Below are positions 10,092-21,902 of a stretch of 64,000 bases of DNA, one piece after another. The DNA is taken from contig NC_092606.1 of assembly GCF_047663525.1 (NCBI RefSeq), positions 3,594,501 through 3,658,500 on the forward strand, in the 5' to 3' direction. The stretch comes from Anas platyrhynchos (Eukaryota; Chordata; Aves; Anseriformes; Anatidae). Numbering within the stretch: position 1 is the first letter of the stretch; every line of letters starts with the position of its first letter. The translations under genes were made by a program, and so were the position numbers. The notes beneath the pieces were generated by a model, which was not told the origin of the DNA, did not search any database, and was given only the letters and a program-made list of their open reading frames with translations.

Positions 10092-11205
10092 GCTTGTCCT
10101 GAATACCGAACAAGCCAACGGTCTCCAAGCTGCAATCAGGGCTGTCAAGAAAATCTCTCAACAAGCTCTGTAGTTCGGCGTTGATTGCTCGATGTTTTGT
10201 GTCTGCATGGAGAACAGAACATTTGCATTTTAAAAACAAACAAAGCAACCTGCTTGCTAAAACACATGCAGCTCAGGCTACTCCAACAATTCAAAAGTGC
10301 TTCTTTCTGCCTATTCATCTTGCAGGATCACTAGTCACTGCTATTTGTTAGTGTCAAAGCAATGCTCCTTGCATGACACCTGAGCTTTTCAGGTATTCAG
10401 ACACATTGCAAAATTAACAAGCACAGTCCTTGTGGCAGGCAGGGAAATTGAGCATGAGCAGCTGAATGACCTGTTACCGTGTTTGAAGGCTGAAATCATC
10501 TGCAGGTACACAAATTTACTGAGTATTTGAAACTGAGCAAGCTGTGGAGTTTGGGAGTAGAATCCAGCCAGCCCTTGTCTCCTGTCTTGAGGGCTAATTG
10601 TTAAACACAGTCCTTTGTTACAGAAATCAGAAATTGACTGAAAAGGCCCCCAGATTTGACATTCTGAAGCATGGCATATACAAAGAAAATGGCACAGATC
10701 TCTGAAGACGGGTTTATCCTCATCACTGCACGTAACTTGAGAACCATCTGGCCAACGTGAATTAAACTCATCAGGAAGCAGTGTGTCTTGTACCCACCTA
10801 CTTCAACTTCTCATAGTAAAGCAACAGCTATCATACCCAGTGCTACTATAATGTTAAGATCAATAGCCAAGAGCACACTAAAGGAGGAAGTATTTGGAAG
10901 TTAGATGGCACATATGAAAGCTTTCCAGTTTTCTGAAGCCCTCCTAAAAGATACCACTCTGATTTTTAAACCTTTTCATAATGTCTCTTCGGATGCGTGA
11001 TGTTTGAATGCAAGTGATGTTAATATATTTTTTAGGCTGTTTCGCACTTCAAACAATGCATGATGTGCAAATGCTTGTACAGACTTTTGCAGGAGCAGGG
11101 GAATGGTTCAGGATAGCTTCAAAGCTTCCTAGATCCCAATAATGTCATTACATGCAAATCTGGACCTTTTGCAAGCAGATAACCAGATGAACAATAAAAA
11201 ATAAA
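10092..11205 (+). other. LIAT1: Probable LIAT1 3' UTR
   Basis: AT-rich sequence without a coding exon follows the LIAT1 stop. The first canonical plus-strand polyadenylation hexamers are two overlapping AATAAA copies at 11193-11198 and 11200-11205; an ATTAAA variant occurs at 10761-10766. The extent is inferred from these signals only. Confidence 0.4.
11193..11205 (+). terminator. Candidate poly(A) signals of LIAT1 (two AATAAA)
   Basis: Two AATAAA hexamers at 11193 and 11200 are the first canonical signals on the plus strand after the LIAT1 stop. Further copies near 11580, 11822 and 11852 are alternatives. Confidence 0.4.
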
Positions 11206-14123
11206 CAAAAAAACACAAATTATTATGATTTATCTGATATTCTAATGCATCTATTTCTACTCTGCCAGTGATACCAACAAAATGAGCATGCCTGCTAATT
11301 TAGAAAGATTTAAACAACAGTTTTAGTGTCCAAAAAACCACCACTGCATTTCTCTCAAAACAAGTTTGTCACCATCTATTTTGTTTTTATGAAGTTTAAT
11401 GCATAACACATTCTAGTCTTATTTTTATGCTGTATTTACTAATATAGCATTTGAGCATCTACACTTTAATTCAAAATGAACAAGAAATTCCTATCTAGTT
11501 AAATACTTGTTATATTTAAAAAGGACAACTGCTTCCACTTGTAGGATATGCTGAAACCCATACCAGAAACTGTCTTTGGAAATAAAACTGTATCAGATAA
11601 AAGACTCACATACTAGAGGGGATTTTCAGCTGTCCTCAAAGCACTTTTTCCAAGTCTTACTAAACTGAAAAAACTACATTTGTAATTTTTAAATACAGAT
11701 GGTTTATATAGGAAATGCCTTCCTAGAATATGTAACAGAAGTAGCACATGATATAAGAGAAACAAGAGTGGAGGTTGGACCAGCAGGATATATTACATAT
11801 TTATTTCTAAGTAAATACCATAATAAACACTGAAAAGCTATAAATGAAAAAAATAAATGAAGAGACTTCCCTCTGTTACAGTTTTCAGATCATTTATTAC
11901 CAGTAAAGTAAAAGACAATTTGAAAATTAGAGTGGGAAGACAGTAAACTTCACAGACATCAGAACACTTGCACAGAGCTAATCAGAGCTTTGCAAATGTT
12001 GGAACATAAATAATTTAAAAGGTATCTCTACCAGTTAAAATATCTTAAAAAGCATGTAATTAAGTTTGCTTTATAAAAATCATGTGTTTTATCCTAAAGC
12101 CATACTGTAAGGGTAATTTCATTTCTAATTTAACTAGGAATAATTAATGATTACAACTTAAAATAATCTTCTCTCAGATCTCCTGCACACAAATTCATTG
12201 GAAGAACATTGTCAGAGCAATCCAGGGTCCGTGTTCTTCCTGGGTCCTGTGTCCAACCGTGGCCAGCACCACATTTCAGGAGCAAGGTATGTGAAACCAC
12301 AAAGCGAGCAATGTTGCGATAGCTTTCCCAACAAGCAGTTTTGTCCGTTTGAAACCCACACGCTTGCAGGTTGGGTTGTGCCTTCTCTTACACAAGTGCA
12401 TCTTGGGGCAATGTTTAAGGGACAATCATGATGTGGACTAAAGACACATCCCCTAAACGCTGTAGTCTGAAACCAGAACATTTAATGACAAGACCATGCT
12501 GCTCTTAACAGTTTTGGAGCAAAGCCTACCTGAATTTGGCATCCTGTGTCACCCTGGAATTGTTTTTGGATCTGGTTTTCTGAGGCAAGTACCAAAGATT
12601 AAGGACATTCTGTTCTGAGCTAATAAATAAGTAAAAAACAAAACAACAACAACAAAAGAAAAAAACAAACCATTCAAACTCAAGCCTGCCTTCTTGCTGC
12701 ATTTTTAGGCTCCCAAATTATTTCAGTTCACGCTACAGTATGCTTCCACACCATTCACCCCACGTGCACATACATGCGCTAAGTACAGCTCAAGAACAGG
12801 CTCCTGAGTTTTTAACTCACCGCAGACAAAATTCACCCTTGGTCTATGCACTAAATCCTTGTTAAAAGCAGGTACAGAGCTGACATTGCACCAGAAGGTG
12901 ACCTGCACTTCAGGGGAGTTCTGGAATCCTTGAAATAGCCACGGGCAGCTGAGTAAATCCTCTGAGCTGCTACACCACCCTCACCACCAACACGAGGCAC
13001 ACAACCAGAAGCAGACGCTCTCCATACTACACTGTTCTCTGTGAACATAGAAGAAATATCTGGGTAAACTAATAAATCTCCCCCTCCCCCCTTTTTTTTT
13101 TCCATCAAACTCACCATAAACTAATGCACATAACATCTGGGTAGGCTTTCTTAGTATCTGAAGTTACTCCCTTTGGCCCCAAACCACTTCTGCCTCTTGC
13201 TTGTGGGACTGGCGGGGTTATCCAGCAGCCTACGGATAGGCAAATGCTACCCAATCCCGGCGACATCCTGAGTACCAGAGGGGACGTGGACCTTTGCAAT
13301 GAAAACCTCAACAGGGAAGCAGAGCTGCAGCTGTGGATTTTGCTACCCAATTAAAATTTGACAGAGATTTGTTACCATTTACCTCTTTCTAAGAAATCCT
13401 TTACAACCACCACCATGACAGCATCTCATGTCTGATCCCAGCATCTCCCCCGCCACACTAGTTTCCTGTACACACTGCACATTTCCTGAAACTTTCCCAA
13501 TTCCAACTCCTTTAGTGCAGACATGTCAGCATAGCATTGGTAAAAAAAACAAGCACTGGCGTTCTTCCAACACCACACTGTCAAGACCTGACTTTCCAAC
13601 AAAACAGGGATAATTTCTGGCCTGATATTCTTCATTACAAGTCCTATTACAGGCACACAAATGTCAGCATGTTACACAGACTGCAGTGCTGTACAAGTCA
13701 TTACAACAAGAAGTCATTACAGAAGATGCATCGTGCCATTCATCTAAACGACTAGAATTACCTGATGCCTTCTCTGCTGCCTGGAGCTGCTAAAGCAGTT
13801 TATCTCCTGTTCTACGCTTCTTCCCAAATCACACCTTCAAACCAGACATGAATGCCATAGATAAGGTTTTTGTATCTGTTAAAAACAGAATTCCAGATTT
13901 TATGCTATTTTTTCCCCAGCAAATTCCAGAGATTGTTCATCTGGAGGAAAGAGCCCCATGATCTAAAACAAAATGCATGACAGCTCTGTCTATGTATAAT
14001 GAAACAACATGGTAGATTTTCTCCAAGAGAGTGAACTGCCCTTGTTTTTGCACATCCCCACAAAGCATCAAATGCACTTCCACCTGCCAGACACTATTCC
14101 ACATTCTTTCTCACCTGTAGTTT
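11206..14123. other. AT-rich interval between convergent LIAT1 and RFLNB
   Basis: No coding exon or recognisable transposon is visible. The sequence from 11.2 to 12.2 kb is distinctly AT-rich with AATAAA and TTTATT on both strands, so 3' UTR ends of either gene could extend here. Confidence 0.5.
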
Positions 14124-14129
14124 TTTATT
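14124..14129 (-). terminator. RFLNB: Candidate poly(A) signal of RFLNB
   Basis: TTTATT on the plus strand is AATAAA on the minus strand. It is the first canonical signal after the RFLNB stop, 276 bases downstream, and would give a short 3' UTR. Longer forms ending at distal signals near 11.8 kb cannot be excluded. Confidence 0.4.
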
Positions 14130-14404
14130 TGGGAAAATACTTCCCCTTATTTTCATCTGACTACTGCACTGCGGGGCGGGTTAGGGAAGGGAACCCACGA
14201 CCTTAAAGGTGAAGAAACAAGTTCCTTACAAAGTTAACGTCCCCACAGAAAACTGCATTCAGGCCTTTCTGGTGCTTAAAGCAGAAATTATTAAGAGCTG
14301 AGCAAGAGGTGGCGACAGGTAAGGTTCCCTTCACCTGACTGCAAAGGTACGGGCAGGACGTTAGGTGGGGCTGGGACGGATGGCGGCGAGGGAGCGGCTG
14401 GCGG

Positions 14405-14735
14405 TCAGCAGCCGTCCAGGACGCAGTCGTTCCCGAGGTACTCGGCGGTTTCCAGCTCCACGCTGGAGAGGAACCGTCGCATGGACTTGCGGCAGTTGTA
14501 ATCCAGGGTGGTGGTGTACACAGTCTTGGCGTGCTTCGGGTAGACGATGGTGGTGCTGGTGAAACGCTGGGGCTTGTTGCGGGGCTCGAAGTGGACCTCT
14601 GCTTTGTAACTGCGCCACGTGCAGTTAGGGACGCAGATGACCGTCTGACTGCAAGAGGAAACGCTCAGGCCCACTGGCATGTAGACATCGTCGATGAAGT
14701 GCTTCTCCGAGTCGTACTTGACCGAGGACGTGTAC
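14405..14735 (-). CDS. RFLNB: RFLNB exon 3 (terminal)
   Basis: The acceptor TTTCAG ends at 14736. The exon supplies the last base of a split Arg codon and then 109 residues from YTSSVKYDSE to the stop TGA at 14405-14407. It encodes most of the conserved filamin-binding region, including a cysteine-rich turn (SCSQTVICVPNCTW). The C-terminus ends in VLDGC. Open frame upstream of the acceptor is intron. Confidence 0.97.
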
Positions 14736-17194
14736 CTGAAACGCGAGAGAGGGACGTGAGCGAGCTCTGCTCCAGAGCAGCGGGCTGCGGTTTTTTGGAA
14801 AATGGAGCTACCGAGCATCTGGGTTGGTCCTCAGCTCTGCTCCTGGACACTTCATGCAAAAACTGTCTGCTGGTGCCTCACTCATTTATGGAAAGAGAAA
14901 AAAGCCTTATGTTAGCAGCACACACAGCCCTCTTACTGCTGTGCCAGCATCGTGAAGCATTTTCTCAAGCCTACCGCCCATCATTTTAAGGCTGAGATGT
15001 ACAAAGCCTAAGGACATCTTTCAAACGCCAGTGCCTAAATCCAGAGGCCCGGACTCGTGTTTAGGCTTTGCACATAAGCATCCTGACTCCTTGGAGTGCT
15101 GAGTCCACTGAAGCAAACATTTTCTTAGTTTTCTTCTGTCAAGTCGCACAGAAACTCCCTGCTATCGCTCCCAGCGTGGGGCACTGTCTGAAGGCAAACT
15201 TTAAAATTCAACCACCAGGAAAAATTTACACATCAAACTCCACCAAAAAGAAAAGCCTCCTCATCTGGTCTACAGAGCAAAGCTTTCATCCTTTACCCTG
15301 CAACAGCTCTGGGTCTGCTTTCACCCGGTGCTAAGCGCCTTCAGCTCCAGCCCCAGGTGGGCTCCTTCCCTTCCCAGCAGCAGGGCAGACAGCGTTTTTT
15401 ACCCTCTCCTGCCCTGGGCTTAGCTTTGATTGCAGCAGTAATCGACTGGGAGCCTTCACTTCTCCTAACCATAAATCATGACCTTCAAAGGAGTAACTCA
15501 CGAGCTGCAAAGTGATGCAGTGCATTAAAAAATGATGCGCTCTCTTAATATGAACTCTGAGTTCACACAAGCAGCCACCGTTGATAAAAGTACTTAGTAT
15601 AAAACCATGAGGTTGGGAGAGCAAAATGCTTTTCCCCTAATAAAGCATTTCTAGGAAGATGGCTCTTTGAAGACCTTCTCTCGTGACTACCTTCTGGTTA
15701 ATCAGCTGAGAGGCAACATTTTGGAGCAGTGCAATTAAGTCAAAGCAGGACAGTAAAACACAAGAAGGCTTCCTGGAAAAAAAAACAACGTATGGGATTA
15801 AAAAAAGGCTGAACACTCCTTTAGCCTGTGCAAATGTCCAGGTCCAGGAATGTACAGCTGCATGAGCAATAGCTCTGCAAATAAATTAACTTGACTCACA
15901 GGCACTGATAAGGCCTAGCTACTCCTTTACATGCTAACTCACTCCAAACTAGACGCCTGTAACGTAATATTTACCTTATTTCCTTTGGTGGTAAAGGGTC
16001 AAACTCAACTCCTTCGCCAAAGGATAAAGGACACAGTCTTGGAGGGCAGCTGACGAGAACAGGGCTGGGAGAGAACACGGAATTCTGCAAAAATGCAAAA
16101 ATAATCCCTTTTATGTCCCAATTTGCTACATGCTGTCAAGGTTCGTGCTATATACAAGGGAACCTGCGAGTCAGGGATGTGCCTACGGGCACCGCCTGCA
16201 GGGCCCAACTCCACACACCGAGGATGGGGGCAAGGTATGGATCCCGAAGACAAAGTTCTAACCTGGGAGCTGACTTCAGAGAAGCCAGCGTTGGAAATGG
16301 AAAGGAAATAAAACCCCCAGGTAGAGCGTAACTTTCTGTAGCATAAACCATGACAATAAAACATCAACGTTTGCGTTTATGAGCTCACCTTCAACGTGCA
16401 GTTAGTGCTGTACGAGTCTGTACAATAGTTTTTTACCGAATTCACCAGATCTCCCCCCAGGGAGGCCACAGCAGAGAACTACCACGGGCACCTCGCAGCG
16501 AGCAAACTTCAGCTCGCAGCTGTGCCACGGCCCCCACGCACACCAGCCCAGCTCCCTCCCGGCCACCTGGGCAGGACCCGCTCCCCCTCACCGAGCAGCA
16601 GCGTGCACCGGAGCACCCCCAAAACCCCCTGCCAAAGGGCAGGGCCGGGGGTGCCGAGCCCACCGCCCTGCGGCTGGAAGGGGCCGGGGGGTCCCCAAGG
16701 ACCCTGCAGCCACTTCTCCGCCCGAGCTCCAGCCCACGGCCGAGGAGGCTGGGGGGCAGTTTCCCCGTTCCCCCGCAGAAAAGGGTCGCGCCCCAAAACT
16801 CTGCAGATCCCAAAGCGCCCCCCCGGCAGCCCCAACCCTCCCCAACCCCCCGGCACAGCCCGTGCGCCCCTGCCCGAGCCCCAGCGGCTCCCCAACCCCC
16901 CGGGGGAAGCACCGGCGGCTCCTCCCCGAGCCCGGCTCCCCCCGGCGGGTTTCCATCCCCATTCCCCCCCCTTAATACCGCCGCGGGGCCGCTACTCACC
17001 GCAGCGGGGGGCGCGGGGGGCTCGGGCTCGGCGGCGGCGGAGCGCTCGGGGCTACCGGAGGCGAGCGGCCAAGGCGGGTGGGAGGGCCCGGGGCTGGGGG
17101 GCAGCCCGGAATCGGGGCTGTCGAGGCCGGAGTCTCCCCGTTTCCTGGCGTCGGGCAGCTCGGGCACGTCCCGCAGGCTGAGCCTCCCCACCAT
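14405..17194 (-). CDS. RFLNB: Refilin-B (FAM101B), complete coding sequence in three exons
   Basis: The join, read on the minus strand, is 17194-17000, 16084-15975 and 14735-14405, giving 211 residues. Refilins bind filamin A and turn it from an actin cross-linker into a bundler, contributing to perinuclear actin and cell-shape changes. The start lies in a good Kozak context (GGGGCCATGG). The N-terminus MVGRLSLRDVPELPDARK is typical of the family, followed by DSGLDSPDSGLPPSP, which holds DSGxxS and DSGxxxS phosphodegron-like motifs (residues 21-34). A low-complexity Ala/Pro segment follows. The conserved core runs from CPLSFGEGVEFDPLPPKE through KYDSEKHFIDDV and TTTLDYNCRK to FLSSVELETAE. All donors and acceptors are GT-AG. 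Length and content match the mammalian protein of about 214 aa. Confidence 0.97.
14736..15974 (-). other. RFLNB: RFLNB intron 2
   Basis: Donor GTAAAT at 15974, acceptor CAG at 14736. The intron splits an Arg codon after its second base. No element or exon-like sequence was recognised. Confidence 0.9.
15975..16084 (-). CDS. RFLNB: RFLNB exon 2
   Basis: 110 bases, starting in phase 0 after the acceptor TTTTTGCAG and ending with the first two bases of an Arg codon before GTAAAT. It encodes 36 whole residues, starting NSVFSPSP and ending with the invariant-looking LCPLSFGEGVEFDPLPPKE. It is too short to appear as a clean open frame, so it was found by splice phase and by the conserved motif. Confidence 0.96.
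16085..16999 (-). other. RFLNB: RFLNB intron 1
   Basis: Donor GGTGAGTAG at the exon 1 end (GT at 16999-16998), acceptor TTTTTGCAG ending at 16085. Its 5' half (about 16480-16999) is GC-rich and part of the promoter CpG island. The long minus-strand open frames there are read-through of exon 1 into the intron. Confidence 0.92.
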
Positions 17195-17420
17195 GGCCCC
17201 GCCGCCGGCACCGGCACCGCCGCGGGGCTCCGCGCCCTGCGCCCGGGCGGCGGCGGCGGGAGGGGCGTGGCCACGAGGGGAAAGGGGGGCGGGGCTACGA
17301 GAAGGGGGCGTGGCCACGAGGGGGTGCGGCCGTAATGAATGGGGCGGGGGCGCCATGAATGGGCGCGGTTGTAGCGGAAAGGGGCGGGGCCTAGAAAAGG
17401 GGCGGGGCTTGAGCCCGGCT
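16480..17420. promoter_or_regulatory. RFLNB: CpG-island promoter of RFLNB
   Basis: GC- and CpG-rich sequence covers intron 1, exon 1 and the 5' flank. Upstream of the start codon on the gene's strand are four GC boxes of the Sp1/KLF type (plus-strand GGGGCGGGGC-like words at 17286-17295, 17341-17350, 17381-17390 and 17399-17408). Two copies of a 19-base element with the palindromic core CGTGGCCACG lie at 17262-17280 and 17305-17323. No TATA box stands out, as is usual for this promoter class. The transcription start is not defined by the sequence. Confidence 0.8.
17000..17194 (-). CDS. RFLNB: RFLNB exon 1 (start exon)
   Basis: 195 bases, 65 codons, ATG at 17194-17192 and donor GTGAGT directly after the 65th codon (phase 0). 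The first 35 residues are family-typical; residues 36-65 are Pro/Ala/Ser/Glu-rich and are expected to vary between species. Confidence 0.96.
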
Positions 17421-20400
17421 CTTTCCCGCGCCCCCATGGGTGGAGGGGGGGAAATGGGGCTGGGGGGTGCTGGGGGGCTGCTGCTTGCCCCCACCCAGAA
17501 CCCTCATCAACCCCACTCCCGGTGGCAGGGAGACCCCCCCCCAGCCGCCAGCACCCACCCTGCGGTGCCACCGTAAGCAGCAAATGCCCCCGGTGGGTGC
17601 TGCAGGCTCCAGGTGCACCCATGAGAACGGCTCACATGAGGTCGTGGATCTGCACCCAGCAAGGCCTGGGAGCAGCAGAGCGGTGCCGTGCTGTGGAGCA
17701 GCAGGTTTTAGGCACCGGCTTGGTTCGCCCCACAACACCCCAAAGCAGCTCAGCACGTCCCCAAAACAGTCACAGGATCCAGGGCTGCGATAACTCGCCC
17801 TGAGCGAGCTGCAAGAGCTGAGTATGCACATGCACACGACCCCTCCTAAATCATTTTCCTACACAGATCTGATGGAAAACACCGAGCTCTGCCCCAGAGG
17901 CAGGGAAATGAAGACAGACTGAACCTCTTCCTGAAGCTTAACAGCACCCTTCAAAACCCCCAGCCTCTCCCCCGAGCTGCTCTTTCTCAAACTCCCCCTG
18001 AAAATTTGGGCCCACTCCGCCCTCCTCAATCACATTTTTTTTTTTCCAGACAAAGCTGCAGAAGGTGAAACAGGAAAACAGAAGAGGTCTTTTCTAGTGC
18101 TATATGAGACGGAGGGAAGGGTTTTTGGAAAATCCTAATGAAATAATTGCGCCATGTCATCAGATTCAGTGGGGGAATACTCTCGTGGAGGGAAAGCAAA
18201 TGTCTGCAGCCAGCCAAAGTAAACACTCCCTGGTGCAGTAACAAGCTGTCTGGCCTGATGGGCCCAGCACAAGTGAACCCAAACCCTTAAAAAGAATTCC
18301 TCCACTGCCCCAAAATTAAAAGCAGAGCAGAGCTTTCAGCCGTAGGCGTCTGTGGTTTGCAGCTATGCAGTGCTGGGAACTCCGGATACTTCCTCCAGGA
18401 ATTTACATTCCTTTGAAGAAATACTCTGAGGCTGTTTGTCTTTGCTGAAAAACGCAGATGGAAACAAAAAGAACATTAAGATTTTTTGATTGAAATCTTT
18501 GGGGGCTGAGCAAATGCACCAGACAGGTGTTTTGTTCCTTTTGATTTAAATGCACACCCCCCCCCTCCGAAAAGAGGGATTTTTGGTCTCCACAAGCAAC
18601 GGGAAAGCCGATCGCTCCTCGTTCCAAAATCTCCCATAAAAACCCTTGATGAAATTAGACGCCTCAGAAGGCGCTGCAGCAGTTTCCAGATGAACGCGAT
18701 TATTCTTTCAGAGCTGCCACGGAGCTCCTGGGCTAAAAAGCACTCTGCCAGTAATTGAGTTAGTGCAATTTAGGGGGGGGAACCTGTGGTGTCTCCCAGC
18801 AGCTGCTCCTGCAGGGATCAGGGCAGTGAGGTCTGAGGGTGAGGATCTTGGCGCCTGGGAGCTGCACAGAACCACGGCTGGCTGTGTCTGGGATGCTGCA
18901 GAGCCATGCAGGCTTCTGGAAATCTTGCTGCTCTTTACTTACTAACCAAAAGACTCCCGTGCTGGCCTGACACATTTTTTTCTGCCCTTCCTGCATCTCA
19001 TTTCTGGGCTTGGCAGAGGAAACAGAGGTGTTTGAGCAGCCTGAGGTGACTCTGCAGCCAGCTCTGCCTCCTGCGGTGCCAGTGTCCAGAGCTGAAGACT
19101 TGTTTGTTAGGGCGAAAGTGAAGGGTTTATGCAGAATTGTAGCTACCCGATAACTGAGCTACTCCCTGCTGAAAGCCTGCCTCTCTTTAAGCCTCTCATT
19201 CCATGTGGATCTGTACAAACGCTGATGGCATTGGAAATCTTTTCCCCCCGTCTGTTTGTCCACGTTATTTACTTTCTAACTGCCTGCACGCAGCAGGGAC
19301 AGAGCAGATATGATACCTTATCAAGATCCTTCTTCCATAAAGGACTTTCCACTGGGGCTGGGCTCGCTCGGTTTAATCAGCAATCAAACAATAGCCACAT
19401 TGACGGGGAGCAGGGCTCCATCACCGTGCGCGGGGTGAAACCGCTCAGAAGGACCCTGTGTGACTCGATAACGCTGGAAAATTATTTCCAAATGATGGGA
19501 AATACCAGGCTGCTCCCACGGGCGCCGACCACAAACCCACCAGGCACCGCGTCCTGCTCACAGCCAGGCTTTGGGGCAGCAGGATTAACACCAGCCCTGG
19601 GAGCGGTTCAGGTTCCTGCAGCTCGGCTGCAAGGACACCGAGGACACCGAGCGGTGCCACCACCCCGGGCTGGCCAAACGTTCGAGTCCACGTGCTCCCA
19701 CCTTGGGCTTGGGCTCAGCACCAGCAGAGCTGCTCTGGCTGAGACGAACGGACGAGCTCAGGCTTTATACCGAGCAATTCTGGGTGACCTTCGCAATCGC
19801 TGCTGTAACCGGCCCCACCTACAGCGAGCCCAGGGAGGAACGCATTCTGCTCAGCAGCTCGCAGGCACAGCCCAAGCATGAAGGCTCCAGCTCATTGTCC
19901 CAAGAGCAGCACGGCCACAGCACAGCATCCCGCCACCTGCCAAGCCGCAGCACCAGGGAAAGGCTCGGGGAGGCTCAGACGTCGTCACTCGGATGCTCAA
20001 GATTCATCGCTGTAAAATTTGGTGAAAGAAACAAACACCCACGTCACCTCACGCAGGCTTTCTCCTGCTTGACGATGGAGGGGGCAGGACCAGCAGAGCG
20101 GTGGGAGCAAAGCAAATGAGTCACAGACACTCCGAGCTAAAGGAACTCCTCCAGCATTATGTATCCTATGGAAAAAAGGCCCTACCTCCTAATTAATTTC
20201 AAAGGAAGAAGTTGAGATCCCTCAGAAATCGTTCCAGCAGTTAGTCATCACAGATGATCCCATTATTTATGGGCACAAGGTCAGCTCTCCCAGACTGCCT
20301 CCACGGTGCCGGGAGCTGCTGTAAATGCCAATGCTGCCCGTGCTGGAGCTACAGAAGTCTCTGAGGCGGGGAAGCCAGGAGAGAGAAGAGCTACGAGAGA

Positions 20401-21896
20401 GAAGTGCAAGCAGACAGCAGCGGCTCCCTGCCTGGGGTGTGTTCTGGGAGAGGTCCGGCACGGCCCCGTCCCAGCCGCTGCAGTTGTGGGGCAGTTGGAC
20501 AGAAAACGCCCAGCAGCTAAACGTCAGCAACCATTTAATTCATTGCAGTGTCACAGTCCCACGTACAGCCAGAATTACACCTCGGCCAAAAAAACATTAG
20601 AAGTGGCATTTTATACAGGAAAAAAAAAACTCTCCTTTATCCCACAGGGATGTAAATCCCCAAAAGCTCACATACAGACAGACGTGCCAAATCTGATAAA
20701 TACCCAGGAGTCAGGGGGATGATATCCTTAAAAGTGAAAGTAGAAAACTGCCAAGTTGCCCTCTAGAAGTAGAACTTGACTGTAAGTCTTCAAAGGTTGA
20801 AACTAAAAATTCATTTTTTCTTTTATTTCTTATCTCCAGAATGAAATGCAGATAATGAAACAGGAGAAGCCTTCAGGGGAAGATATGCGACGATAACTTG
20901 AACATCATATTCAGCTATTCATAATTTAGTTAGAGAATCATCCAGAGTCATAGCAAAGAAAAAAAAAATTAATCTAAAATAAATTATTTAGCCCCCCTGG
21001 GGAATAAGGAATCTCTGCAAAGCCATGTTCCCTCCGCCCCTGCTGTTGTATCTGATAACGTGTGAGCCATCCTGCACACGCACCGCGAGATAGCGCGTCC
21101 TCTGGGAAAGGCTCTTCACAACCCCAACTCTCTTCTCGACACCCTTCCCTCTTTTGTCACCCGACGTGAAATCTGGAGAAAAAAATTAATGAAGCACTGT
21201 TGGATTTGGGGAGATTTGTAAAACTGGAGTGATGAGAAACTGCCGTCCCTCGTAACTGCTGCTGGGGCATCACTGCAGCTCAGCACCCGCACGCTGCAGC
21301 CAGGATCCAGCCTGGGGAGACCCCTGAAAACGTGTCCTAAAGAGCTGGTGTGGGTGTAGTTGTTAGCTCACACCTCCCTGCAGCAGCAGCTGGGTGTTAG
21401 CAATACCTGACTAGTGAGGGTTTCATCTCTGCGGATTTATTCTTTCTGCTGGAATCCCGTGCTCAAGTCCTGACTGTTCGGGCGCAGGCTGACTTGCTGG
21501 CTGTGCAGAAGGAGTACAGGGTTTTACCGAGCCCTCCCAAAACCACCCAGCTGAGCAGAGGGAAGAGGTGTAGCTCTCACCCCTGCCACCACCCAGCCCC
21601 CTGCCCTGGGACAGAACCAAAACGCAACCAGGTAGGCACAGGAACCTCTCATTTCCCCCCCCCCCCGCCCAGAGTTCTGGTGAATCTCTGGGTTTGGGTG
21701 CACACAGCTCATTTTCCTGCAGTGTGCCTCACCCCTTCCTTCATCCCATATGTGCCACAGTGAATACTAAAATTCAGAGTGACCACAGCCCCCTAAAAAC
21801 CATAGTCCTAAGGCCCAACTTTATGTGGGGGGAGCCCTCCCGAGAAGGCGCCTGACAGCGCGATCACTCCTCACCTCCCAAACTCTTACATGACTT
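17421..21896. other. Intergenic sequence between RFLNB promoter and VPS53 3' end
   Basis: No conserved gene was recognised. It contains a 250-codon ATG-initiated open frame on the plus strand (19129-19881), reported separately. AT-rich segments at about 20.8-21.0 kb contain homeodomain-type ATTAAT/AATTA cores. Confidence 0.5.
19129..19881 (+). other. Unexplained 250-codon open reading frame
   Basis: An ATG-initiated frame of 250 codons ends in TAG/TGA-type stop at 19881. It is the longest ATG-started frame in the window outside GC-island sequence. The product has no domain, signal peptide or repeat that I recognise. Its second half is Pro/Ala/Gly/Arg-rich like the local base composition. I see no obvious splice or promoter context. 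It may be chance, a lncRNA-borne ORF, or a lineage-specific gene. Confidence 0.15.
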
Positions 21897-21902
21897 TTTA
21901 TT
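21897..21902 (-). terminator. VPS53: Candidate poly(A) signal of VPS53
   Basis: AATAAA on the minus strand, 1,386 bases after the VPS53 stop, and the first canonical hexamer found there. A second copy at 21436-21441 and a third at 20822-20827 are alternatives. Confidence 0.4.

Noticed and set aside
16442..17494. 350-codon minus-strand open frame
   Set aside because: It is RFLNB exon 1 extended upstream into the 5' flank and downstream through its donor into GC-rich intron; only 17000-17194 is coding.
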